From DVED01 sp963838375 (GTDB lineage: Bacteria > Cyanobacteriota > Cyanobacteriia > Cyanobacteriales > Geitlerinemataceae), in NCBI GenBank assembly GCA_963838375.1, contig CAWIQY010000003.1:62001-126000 (forward strand): a stretch of DNA of 64,000 nucleotides, given 5' to 3'. The notes beneath the pieces were generated by a model. The model was not told where the DNA came from. It worked only from the letters and a program-made list of their open reading frames with translations, and did not search any database. Shown here in pieces: positions 17,424-25,336 of this stretch. Every line of letters starts with the position of its first letter. Position 1 is the stretch's first letter. Made by a program: the position numbers and the translations under genes.

Positions 17424-20066
17424 ATGGTTCAAGAACTCAACTTTCAAGCGTACAACGAAGATCGTCTTCCTCCCCAAAATATCGAAGCTGAGGAATCTAT
17501 CCTGGGGGGAATTTTGCTCGATCCCGAGGCGATCGCTCGGATTCGGGAAGTTCTGACTGCTGATGCCTTCTATATCGGCGCTCACCGGGACATCTACAAC
17601 GGGGCTCAAGCGCTCCACGATCGCGGACTACCCACGGATTTAATTAGCATCACCGCTTGGTTAAACGATAACGGGCTGTTGGGCAAAATTGGCGGACAGA
17701 GCAAACTCGCACAACTGGTAGAACGCACGGTTTCGGCGGTCAATATCGATCGCTATGCCGCGCTGGTGATGGATAAGTATCTGCGTCGCCAGTTGATTAA
17801 AGCCGGGTACGAAATTAACCAATTGGGTTACGAAACATCATCTCAATTGGATGTCGTACTCGATCGTGCAGAACAAAAAGTGTTTGGCGTTACCCAAAAA
17901 CGACCTCAACGAGACTTTGTTTCCATTGAAAATACCCTCGTTCATACCTTTCACGAAATCGAGCTGCGTAACGAAGAACAAGCTTTACCCGGGTTAATGA
18001 CCAATTTTTACGATCTCGATGCAATGACGGGAGGTTTGCAGCGATCGGATTTGATTATTATTGCGGGTAGACCTTCCATGGGAAAAACCGCCGTCAGTTT
18101 GAATATCGCTCACCAAATTGCAGCCAACTATCGCTTACCTGTGGCGGTGTTTAGTTTGGAAATGTCTAAAGAACAATTGGTACAGCGATTACTGGCGAGC
18201 GAAGCCGGAATCGAAAGCCAACGACTGCGAGCCGGACGCATCAGTCAAAACGAATGGGAACCCCTGAGTCACGCCATCGGAATGCTCTCAGAATTGCCGA
18301 TTTTTATCGACGATACGGCAAATTTAACCGTCACGGAAATGCGATCGAAATCTCGACGTCTCCTGGCGGAACGGGGCGGAGAAATCGGCTTAATCGTTCT
18401 GGATTATTTGCAGTTAATGGAAGGCAGCGGCAGCGATAACCGCGTGCAGGAATTATCCCGCATTACTCGATCGCTCAAAGGGTTGGCACGGGAATTAAAT
18501 GTTCCGGTGGTGGCGCTGTCTCAGCTCAGTCGGGGCGTGGAAACACGGACAAACAAACGCCCGATGCTATCCGATTTACGCGAATCGGGCTGCTTGGTTG
18601 GTGATAGTTTGGTAACATTAGCGGACAGTGGCGTACAGGTTCCCATTCGCGAATTAGTTGGGCAATCGGGTTTTGCCGTCTGGGCACTGAATGAAGCGAC
18701 AATGCAATTAGAAAGGGCAGTGGTCAGTCATGCCTTTGCTACAGGTGTCAAGCCTGTTTTTAAGTTGAAAACGCGCTTGGGGCGAAGTATTCGAGCTACC
18801 GGTAATCATAAGTTTTTGACCATTGACGGCTGGCGACGCCTAGATGAGTTACAAGTGGGCTGGCGTCTCGCTCTCCCCCGCAGGTTGCCCAGTTCATCTG
18901 AGCAATCGATGAGCAATTCTCATCTGGCTTTACTCGGTCACTTGCTTGGCGACGGATGCACCCTCCCCAACCATGCCATCCAATACACAACTAGAGAGGA
19001 AGATTTAGCCGAGCTTGTTGCCTCTCTGGCTATTCAATGTTTTGGTGACGAGGTAAAGCCTCGGATTGTCAGAGAGCTTGACTGGTACCAAGTTTATTTA
19101 TCGGCGGGCTATCATCTAACACATAAGGTCAGGAATCCAGTCGTTCGCTGGTTGGACAGTTTGGGGGCTTTCGGTTTGAGGTCGTATGAAAAATTTGTAC
19201 CCCGCAGGGTTTTTGAGCAATCTCAGCAATCCCTAGAACTCTTCTTGCGCCACCTTTGGAGTACCGACGGTTGCATTAAGGCAAGCCGGGGAAAATGCCA
19301 CTATCCATCTGTTTACTATGCTTCGAGCAGTCAGCGGTTAGCGCAAGATGTTCAGTCTCTTGTACTCAGATTGGGTATCAACGCTCGACTTCGTGTAAGT
19401 CCCCAACCGGGTAAAGGACGAGATCAATATCAAGTTTGGGTGACTGGCAAGCCTGATTTAGAAAAGTATATTCACCTAATTGGGGCTGTCGGTAACTATA
19501 AACAGCAAGCGATCAAAGAGATCGCTAACTACATCGAAGAACGTGCAGGCAATACAAACCGAGATGTGATACCCCGTGATGTTTGGCGAATGTATGCTGT
19601 TCCTGCCATGGTGAATATTGGTCTAACTACACGTCAAATGCACGATCGGCTAGCTGTTGCTTACAGCGGCACAGCTTTGTACAAACAAAATATTAGCCGC
19701 GATCGTGCAGCTAGACTCGCGACAGTTGTCCAATCTGATGAAATTGAACGTTTAGCAAATAGCGATGTTTATTGGGATGAAATTACCTCAATTGAAGCGG
19801 ATGGTGAAGAGGAAGTTTACGATTTGACCGTTCCCATTTTTCACAATTTTATCTCGAATAATATAGTAGTTCACAACAGCATCGAACAAGATGCAGATAT
19901 CGTCTTAATGGTATACCGCGATGAATATTATTTCCCCGATTCCCCCGATCGAGGAGTAACGGAATTAATTATTACCAAACATCGCAACGGACCGACAGGA
20001 GTCATTAAATTACTTTTCGATCCGCAATATACGCGCTTCCGGAATATGGCAAGCCGCGATCGATAA
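17424..20066 (+). CDS. dnaB: Replicative DNA helicase DnaB containing an intein
   Basis: 880 aa precursor. DnaB is the hexameric 5'-3' helicase of the replication fork. The N-terminal domain (IEAEESILGGILLDPEA) is at about 14-115 and the RecA-like domain has Walker A AGRPSMGKTA and Walker B LIVLDYLQLM. The chain LSDLRESG is interrupted by a 429-aa intein (residues 390-818) and resumes with SIEQDADIVLMVYRDEYY, in motif H4. After protein splicing the helicase would be about 451 aa, the normal length. Without splicing the ATPase domain is interrupted, so splicing is essential. Confidence 0.97.
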   Translation: MVQELNFQAYNEDRLPPQNIEAEESILGGILLDPEAIARIREVLTADAFYIGAHRDIYNGAQALHDRGLPTDLISITAWLNDNGLLGKIGGQSKLAQLVERTVSAVNIDRYAALVMDKYLRRQLIKAGYEINQLGYETSSQLDVVLDRAEQKVFGVTQKRPQRDFVSIENTLVHTFHEIELRNEEQALPGLMTNFYDLDAMTGGLQRSDLIIIAGRPSMGKTAVSLNIAHQIAANYRLPVAVFSLEMSKEQLVQRLLASEAGIESQRLRAGRISQNEWEPLSHAIGMLSELPIFIDDTANLTVTEMRSKSRRLLAERGGEIGLIVLDYLQLMEGSGSDNRVQELSRITRSLKGLARELNVPVVALSQLSRGVETRTNKRPMLSDLRESGCLVGDSLVTLADSGVQVPIRELVGQSGFAVWALNEATMQLERAVVSHAFATGVKPVFKLKTRLGRSIRATGNHKFLTIDGWRRLDELQVGWRLALPRRLPSSSEQSMSNSHLALLGHLLGDGCTLPNHAIQYTTREEDLAELVASLAIQCFGDEVKPRIVRELDWYQVYLSAGYHLTHKVRNPVVRWLDSLGAFGLRSYEKFVPRRVFEQSQQSLELFLRHLWSTDGCIKASRGKCHYPSVYYASSSQRLAQDVQSLVLRLGINARLRVSPQPGKGRDQYQVWVTGKPDLEKYIHLIGAVGNYKQQAIKEIANYIEERAGNTNRDVIPRDVWRMYAVPAMVNIGLTTRQMHDRLAVAYSGTALYKQNISRDRAARLATVVQSDEIERLANSDVYWDEITSIEADGEEEVYDLTVPIFHNFISNNIVVHNSIEQDADIVLMVYRDEYYFPDSPDRGVTELIITKHRNGPTGVIKLLFDPQYTRFRNMASRDR
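18591..19877 (+). other. DnaB intein with LAGLIDADG-type homing endonuclease
   Basis: 429-aa intein. Block A starts Cys (CLVGDSLVTL). Block B is ATGNHKFLT, with the Thr-x-x-His variant as GNH. Block F is YDLTVPIFHNFISN, and block G ends VVHN before the +1 Ser. Two dodecapeptide-like endonuclease motifs are visible, LLGHLLGDGC and LRHLWSTDGC, each with its acidic residue, so the homing endonuclease may still be active. The insertion site (after RESG, before SIEQD) is the one used by DnaB inteins of Synechocystis and many other cyanobacteria. Vertical descent versus recent homing cannot be separated by eye. Confidence 0.95.
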
Positions 20067-20080
20067 GTAGCTTTTAGCTA

Positions 20081-21478
20081 TTAGCTTTCAGAACCCCGAC
20101 TTCTTGAAGAAGTTGGGGTTCTAGACGTGGAAAATCGATCGCAGTGCTGCAAGAATCGCTGAGGCAAATCGGGAGTGGCTCCCCAATGAAGATGGAGATA
20201 GGACGCATGAAGTTGATGGCGTTTCCAGCCTTCTGCTGTGGGCAAATAACTGGGACTGAATCCTTGTAGTTGAAATAGGGGATTTTTGGGCAGATTTTGC
20301 AAAGACGATCGATGAAATTCGTGTCCCCAAACTTGAGTGTCAGCGCGGATTAATGAACTATCTTGCAGGGCTAAAGCCTGTCGGTATCCCAAGGTTAATT
20401 TGTTGCCCATAACGGCTGTGGTGGGTAAAATTCCTACCATCGATCGAGACTGACCCTCAAAGTCGATTAGATCTCGAGAAAGATACATCAATCCACCACA
20501 TTCGGCATAGGTTGGCATCCCCAATTTTACAGCCGCTTTTACCGCTTCTCGCATTTTTAAGTTTGTCGATAATTCTTCTGCGAACACTTCAGGAAAACCG
20601 CCTCCTAAATACAGTCCACTAACATTTTCCGGTAACTGAAAATCCGCCATGGGACTCCAAGGCACAAGTTGAGCCCCAAATTGTTGCAGAATATCGAGAT
20701 TGTCGGCGTAGTAGAAACTGAAGGCACGATCTCGGGCGATGGCAATACGGGTTGTGGAGTGCGAAGTGCGGGGTTCGGAGTCAGATTTAGGGAATGTCTC
20801 GATGGTTTTCAGCAGAGGAAGCAGATTTTCCCAATCGAAACAGGTGTTGCCGAGATCGGCAAGTCGATCGAGAATTGGAGGCAAACGATCGAGTTCGTCG
20901 GTGGGAACTAAACCGAGATGACGATCGGGAATGGTAATATTATCTTGGCGACGCAAAACCCCGAGAACCGGTAAATTGATCGATTCTAAAGCGTCTTTCA
21001 ACAGTTCCAAATGACGATCGCTGCCGACCCGATTCAGGACGACACCGACAATTTTGACTCGGGGATCGAACGATCGATATCCGTGAGCAATTGCCGCAAT
21101 CGATCGAGACAGGCGAGAACAATCGAGAACCAGCAACACCGGAAGATCCAGCAGTCGTGCGATATGCGCCGTGCTCGCCACATCATCCGTTCCCGACGCG
21201 CCGTCAAACAAACCCATCACCCCTTCCACCAAGGCATACTCGGCGGTGGGTGCGTGTCGGAGAAAACAATCGCCAACGTAAGCTTCCGAAGTCAAAATCG
21301 GATCGAGATTCCGGGAAGGGCGACCCGTCACCGCTTGGTGAAACATCGGATCGATGTAGTCGGGACCGACTTTAAACGATTGCACCGAAACACCCCGACG
21401 GCATAACGCTGCCAGTAGTGCTAGCGTCACCGTTGTTTTGCCCGAACCCGATCGATCGCCCGCAATAACCAGCACCAT
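20081..21478 (-). CDS. cbiA: Cobyrinate a,c-diamide synthase
   Basis: 465 aa. It uses glutamine and ATP to amidate the a and c side chains of cobyrinic acid in cobalamin (in many cyanobacteria pseudocobalamin) synthesis. The N-terminal P-loop domain begins VIAGDRSGSGKTTVTLALL with DYIDPMFH and EGVMGLFDG. The C-terminal class-I glutaminase-like domain has the nucleophile Cys in PTYAECGGLMYLS and His in GHEFHRS. The last ~15 residues (RTPTSSRSRGSES) are encoded across a palindromic repeat, so the native C-terminus may once have ended earlier. Convergent with dnaB. No cobalamin riboswitch is apparent upstream. Confidence 0.94.
   Translation of the reverse strand: MVLVIAGDRSGSGKTTVTLALLAALCRRGVSVQSFKVGPDYIDPMFHQAVTGRPSRNLDPILTSEAYVGDCFLRHAPTAEYALVEGVMGLFDGASGTDDVASTAHIARLLDLPVLLVLDCSRLSRSIAAIAHGYRSFDPRVKIVGVVLNRVGSDRHLELLKDALESINLPVLGVLRRQDNITIPDRHLGLVPTDELDRLPPILDRLADLGNTCFDWENLLPLLKTIETFPKSDSEPRTSHSTTRIAIARDRAFSFYYADNLDILQQFGAQLVPWSPMADFQLPENVSGLYLGGGFPEVFAEELSTNLKMREAVKAAVKLGMPTYAECGGLMYLSRDLIDFEGQSRSMVGILPTTAVMGNKLTLGYRQALALQDSSLIRADTQVWGHEFHRSSLQNLPKNPLFQLQGFSPSYLPTAEGWKRHQLHASYLHLHWGATPDLPQRFLQHCDRFSTSRTPTSSRSRGSES
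20090..20122. repeat. Palindromic repeat at the dnaB/cbiA convergent junction
   Basis: AGAACCCCGACTTCTT and its near-perfect reverse complement AAGAAGTTGGGGTTCT flank a one-base centre. This is a widespread cyanobacterial palindrome type. It overlaps the 3' end of cbiA and lies 24 bp after the dnaB stop, so it may double as a terminator. Confidence 0.7.
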
Positions 21479-21987
21479 AAACAGACTTTAATGTTCGATC
21501 CGAGTTCCTAACAGTTTGAGAAATTCTGTCAAACCGTTACATAAGACCTACTCAAAACTACTCATTAATAGACAAAGCTACTCATGGTAACTTGATGCTT
21601 ACTTCCTGTTTCATCCAGGGGAGTCGGCTCCTTCCTGTCCGCAGGCTAACACCGTCTAACTGACGGCTGATGTGTCGAAGTCTCAAAAACTTCTGAAATT
21701 TGAGGCGCTACTAACGACCCTCTGTCTATGGAGCCTGTGTCTCGCTGTCGCACGTTGATCAAACGCCACACTTCTGGGTGGAGACTGTATCCTCTGACGG
21801 CGACGGTAAAACCGTTACATATGACCACCATTCTAGCAGATTTTCCGTAAAACCTACTCAAAAATGACTACATTTGCCAAGAGATGAAGAGTTTTTAAGT
21901 TACAGTTCCTACCCCCAAAATCCACAAGCTGACAACACCGTGTAGCCTGTGGATGGGAAACCTGTTGTCTGGGTAGAGGATCGACTT
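21479..21987. other. Gene-free stretch with duplicated flanks upstream of cbiA
   Basis: 509 bp. AAACCGTTACATA is present at about 21533 and again at about 21812. ACCTACTCAAAA recurs at about 21545 and 21850. These bracket a hairpin-rich ~280-bp core (CCGTC/GACGG near 21652). An open frame on the minus strand (21646-21861) encodes about 71 aa but matches nothing I recognise. It could be a decayed mobile element or TnpB tail. No cobalamin riboswitch signature was found ahead of cbiA. Confidence 0.45.
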
Positions 21988-22077
21988 CTACAAGCCGTTG
22001 CGAGCCCAAACCACGAGAGAGATGGAAAATGTGAACATGACCAGCAAAGCTGCCCAACCGGCTGAGAGAATATCCAT
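21988..22077 (-). CDS. petN: Cytochrome b6-f complex subunit VIII (PetN)
   Basis: 29 aa: MDILSAGWAALLVMF then TFSISLVVWARNGL. A single transmembrane helix ending in VVWxRNGL is diagnostic of PetN, the smallest subunit of the b6-f complex, which is needed for assembly of the complex linking photosystem II and I electron flow. It reads away from the membrane-protein gene at 22171. Confidence 0.95.
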   Translation of the reverse strand: MDILSAGWAALLVMFTFSISLVVWARNGL

Positions 22078-22170
22078 AAGCGTCTATAACGAATCTTAAA
22101 AACTTAGTCCAATCTTCATGATAAATCAATGGATGGACTCTAGAAAGCATATTGCAAATCGTTAAAAATT

Positions 22171-22605
22171 GTGAAAACACTTGACAAAATCAGTTTGACT
22201 GAAAGAATAGAATCTTTAAAGGCGGGATTGTTCGGGGCATTTGTCGTATTATGCGCGTTCTGCCTTGCCACGGTGGGCAACAGCGCCATCGGCGGACAGC
22301 CCGAAATCGACACCCTCATTCCCTTCGCTATCCGCAGCGCCATCGCTCTGTTGAGTGGGTTTCTCTTCGGTGTTACTTACCGCTACGCCATCCGCGACGA
22401 TCGCAACCCCCATCTGAAATCCGGAGTCGTGTTAGCCTTCGGGTTGGTACGGGGTTTAGCTCAAGTGGACGGAGCCCTGGATGGAGAAACAGCGCCGTTG
22501 TTTGTTGGCGTTTGGGCGATCGAAAGCGTTCTCTTCTTCGCCATTGCCGCTAAAGTTCTCGATTGGGCGATCGATCGTCGTTGGGTTAAACCGCTCAATG
22601 GTTAG
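22171..22605 (+). CDS. Cyanobacterial conserved membrane protein, function unknown
   Basis: 144 aa from a GTG start at 22171. Four hydrophobic segments are visible: FGAFVVLCAFCLATVG; IRSAIALLSGFLFGVTY; SGVVLAFGLVRGLAQVD, moderately hydrophobic; and GVWAIESVLFFAIAAKVLDW. Short charged loops separate them (YRYAIRDDRNPHL). I do not recognise a named family, but this architecture is seen as a conserved hypothetical in cyanobacteria. Divergent from petN. Confidence 0.7.
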   Translation: MKTLDKISLTERIESLKAGLFGAFVVLCAFCLATVGNSAIGGQPEIDTLIPFAIRSAIALLSGFLFGVTYRYAIRDDRNPHLKSGVVLAFGLVRGLAQVDGALDGETAPLFVGVWAIESVLFFAIAAKVLDWAIDRRWVKPLNG

Positions 22606-22630
22606 TGGCTAAGTGTTCGCTGATAACAGG

Positions 22631-23890
22631 TTACTCCTGGCTGGGTGTGGGTTCGAGAGCTTCTTTCGCCGATCGACCAGTATTGGCATTGCCGAAATAC
22701 CACAAGGTGGCAGCCGCTTCGGCGCGAGTCATGGGTTTTTTAGGTTGGAAGATCGTCGTGTATCCAAAAGCGCGACGAATGTTCGCCTGTTCTCCGCTTT
22801 GGAAATCTGCCAGTAAAGCCTTTAACACTTTGGGATCGATTTGTGCAGTATCCTGAAATCCCCAAGTTTCGGAGATCGACTGAAGGGTTGCCGCCGGGAG
22901 TGCTTGCCGCCAATCCAGGGGAACTTTCCAGGCGATCGTATCTTCTCGGGAGATCGGATCGTCGGGGCGAAACTTGACCGTTGTTGCCGATCCACTCAGG
23001 GCACTAGGAATAATCCCCGCTTCTGCCAGTCCCTGAATGATATCAAAGTCAGGATCGGTGGCGGGAATATCTCCAAAGCTGGGGGTATTGCTGGTGGTTG
23101 CCGGACGAATTTGTTTCGAGGGCGTATCGGCATAAATCTGATTGTGGGCGGAGAGTAACCAGCGAGCGTATTCGCGGCGCTTTAAGGGTTGATTCGGCGC
23201 GAATGTATTGCTTTGGGGAGTGGAGGGGGTGAGAACGCCCAATTGAGCAAGATCTTGGATATAAGCGCGCACGGGTTCGGCAGTGTCTTCAAGATCGCTA
23301 AACGACGTGGGTGTGTCCGCAGGTGTTGGAACGGGAGTGGAATTGGCAGAAGAGTCTGGGGAAGCCAATGCGGTGGTGGATTCGTCTCGATAGGCAATCG
23401 TCAGCGAAGTTTCTCCAGTATCGGTTGATGGTTCGATCGTCACTTCGACTTGTAAATTTTCCCGATCGGCGAGCATTGTGGTTGTATCACCGTCGGGCGT
23501 AGAATTGGAGAGTTTCCACCCATTCTGGGCTAACTGAGTCTGGTAAAACATCTCGATCGCATTGCTGGGATCGGGACTCGTCCATTTTGTCACCACGGGA
23601 TACGCCCCTGTTTTCTCTTCGCTGAGAACCACCTTTTTTAGGGTTGCCGTTTCATAACGGGGGATTTGGGTGGGGAAATCTGCCGGAAGTTCGGTTTGGG
23701 TTTCTTCCTCATCCAGGGGTTTTGGGGAAGGGGTTTCGGTGGGTTGAGGAGTTGGCTGCGAGAGTTGGGGATCGGCGGACAGAGATTTTTCCAGAGATGT
23801 ACCGAAGGGACTGTTAGCGCAAGCTGCGAGCGAACTCACCAGACAAATGAGTGAGATGGGGACAATCTGAAATGGTCGATCGATCGGCAT
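22631..23890 (-). CDS. SLH-domain lipoprotein
   Basis: 419 aa. A lipoprotein signal peptide has lipobox LAAC, so Cys24 would be acylated. A Pro/Thr-rich linker follows (about 40-70), then an alpha/beta region with AIEMFYQTQLAQNGWKL (about 108-125) that resembles small periplasmic domains. Three SLH-like segments come next, at about 198-252, 273-322 and 345-400, each with a pattern such as FGDIP...GII...FRPDDPISREDTIAW. SLH repeats bind cell-wall polymers or outer-membrane surface layers, so this protein probably links outer membrane and peptidoglycan. Single-gene unit. Confidence 0.85.
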   Translation of the reverse strand: MPIDRPFQIVPISLICLVSSLAACANSPFGTSLEKSLSADPQLSQPTPQPTETPSPKPLDEEETQTELPADFPTQIPRYETATLKKVVLSEEKTGAYPVVTKWTSPDPSNAIEMFYQTQLAQNGWKLSNSTPDGDTTTMLADRENLQVEVTIEPSTDTGETSLTIAYRDESTTALASPDSSANSTPVPTPADTPTSFSDLEDTAEPVRAYIQDLAQLGVLTPSTPQSNTFAPNQPLKRREYARWLLSAHNQIYADTPSKQIRPATTSNTPSFGDIPATDPDFDIIQGLAEAGIIPSALSGSATTVKFRPDDPISREDTIAWKVPLDWRQALPAATLQSISETWGFQDTAQIDPKVLKALLADFQSGEQANIRRAFGYTTIFQPKKPMTRAEAAATLWYFGNANTGRSAKEALEPTPSQE

Positions 23891-24051
23891 GAGATTTATC
23901 TTTAATACAAAAGTTTAATATTGATGCTTAAATTTGATGCTTAAAATAAATTATTTTTCCATTAATATTGCTTATTTTTGAGTGCGAGGTGGTTTAAATC
24001 TGTCTCTAATTGAACGTTTTTCTCACTCTATATCAACTCAAATATTAAATC

Positions 24052-25164
24052 TCAACAATCTTCTTCCAGTTTGTCGCAGAGGGGCAAGCTAATATAAAAA
24101 GTCGTTCCGCCGTGAGAACTAGAATCAAATGAAATTGTGCCTTTATGCACTTCAATAATTGATTTGGCGATCGCCGTTCCCAATCCGGTTCCCCCCGGTC
24201 TGCCATAAGTCACAAATGGCTCGAAGAGACGTTCTCGAATGCTCTCGGGAATGCCCGGACCATTATCGCCGATCAGAATTTTGACTTCTGTCTCCTCCTG
24301 AGTCGCTCCAATTTTAATCTGACCCCCGCGAGAGCGAAACGCATCGACAGCATTTCCAACTAAGTTTTGAAACACGCGCAAAAGTTTATTCTCATCAGCA
24401 TCAATCAACACATTTCCATCACATTCAAATAAAAACTCGACCGAGTTTTGATTAAAATAAATACGATTCAAACGTTCAAAATTTTGTAAAATGGAAGACA
24501 GATAAACAGGATGTTTGCGAAGGGCTGGAGTCCCTCGAGTAAATTCTAAAAATTCCGATGCCATATTAGACATCCGTTGAGCTTGTTCGGTGATCGAATC
24601 GCACATATCGATCGTATCTTCATCGGGATGTTGTTCGGCAATCATACTGCTCGCTAAATAGATACTACTTAACGGGCTTTGAAAATCGTGAATGATGGTA
24701 TTAACCATTTCGCCCAGCAATACCATTTTTTCCCGATGCAGCACTTGTCTAACGTAATCTTCCGTTGATTCTCTCAAGCGCTGCGTCATATAGCTAAATA
24801 TTTTAACCGCTTCGCTGCCTTGAATGCTATCCAAAACATTCATCAGATTTTGACGAGAAATTTTAGCTAAACGAACCTTTTCTGAGACGATCGCCTGAGC
24901 GCTACGGGGTTGACCATCTAAAATTCCCATTTCGCCAAAAAAACCGTTAGGAAATCCAGTTGTTAAATTTTTATACTGATTGTCGCCCGTTCGCTTTCTA
25001 AACTGAACTTGTCCCTCAAGAATGAGATAAAGACAATCGGAGGTTTCACCTTCGTCAAAAATGATGACGCCCTCAGTCAAAATATCCACAACAGCCATTC
25101 GACATAGCTCAGCTGCCTGTTCTGGTTTAAAAAAAGAGATAAATTTGTGAGATTCCAGATCCAT
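24052..25164 (-). CDS. Cyclic-nucleotide-binding domain histidine kinase
   Basis: 370 aa. The N-terminal cNMP-binding/CAP_ED domain (about 1-125) contains IIFDEGETSDCLYLILEGQVQ and FFGEMGILDGQPRSAQAIV, but has no DNA-binding tail. A HisKA-type region (about 148-212) carries the phospho-His in NTIIHDFQSPLSSIY. The HATPase domain has NLVGNAVDAF, DNGPGIPE and GGTGLGTAIAKSII. Binding of cAMP or cGMP would be expected to set kinase activity. No response regulator is adjacent, so its partner is elsewhere. Cytoplasmic, with no membrane segment. Confidence 0.92.
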   Translation of the reverse strand: MDLESHKFISFFKPEQAAELCRMAVVDILTEGVIIFDEGETSDCLYLILEGQVQFRKRTGDNQYKNLTTGFPNGFFGEMGILDGQPRSAQAIVSEKVRLAKISRQNLMNVLDSIQGSEAVKIFSYMTQRLRESTEDYVRQVLHREKMVLLGEMVNTIIHDFQSPLSSIYLASSMIAEQHPDEDTIDMCDSITEQAQRMSNMASEFLEFTRGTPALRKHPVYLSSILQNFERLNRIYFNQNSVEFLFECDGNVLIDADENKLLRVFQNLVGNAVDAFRSRGGQIKIGATQEETEVKILIGDNGPGIPESIRERLFEPFVTYGRPGGTGLGTAIAKSIIEVHKGTISFDSSSHGGTTFYISLPLCDKLEEDC

Positions 25165-25336
25165 CGGAAAACTCCCCGCACAGAAGGCTAGAGGTATAAG
25201 ATTGCCAAGCTAGACGATCGATCGCGTCTTCAGGTTATAGTTTCCATCTTCCTAACCAGACCTATTTTATCTTCACCAGACCAACTCTTGAAAATGGGCT
25301 ATTCCACAGCTTACCGCGTTTATTTCCCAATCGGCA

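Noticed and set aside
21479..21860. Cobalamin riboswitch for cbiA
   Set aside because: No B12-box-like motif could be found on the minus strand; the repeats seen look like mobile or duplicated DNA.
21646..21861. 71-codon minus-strand frame as a real gene
   Set aside because: No domain, sits between repeated flanks, and overlaps hairpins. Noted only as part of the gap.
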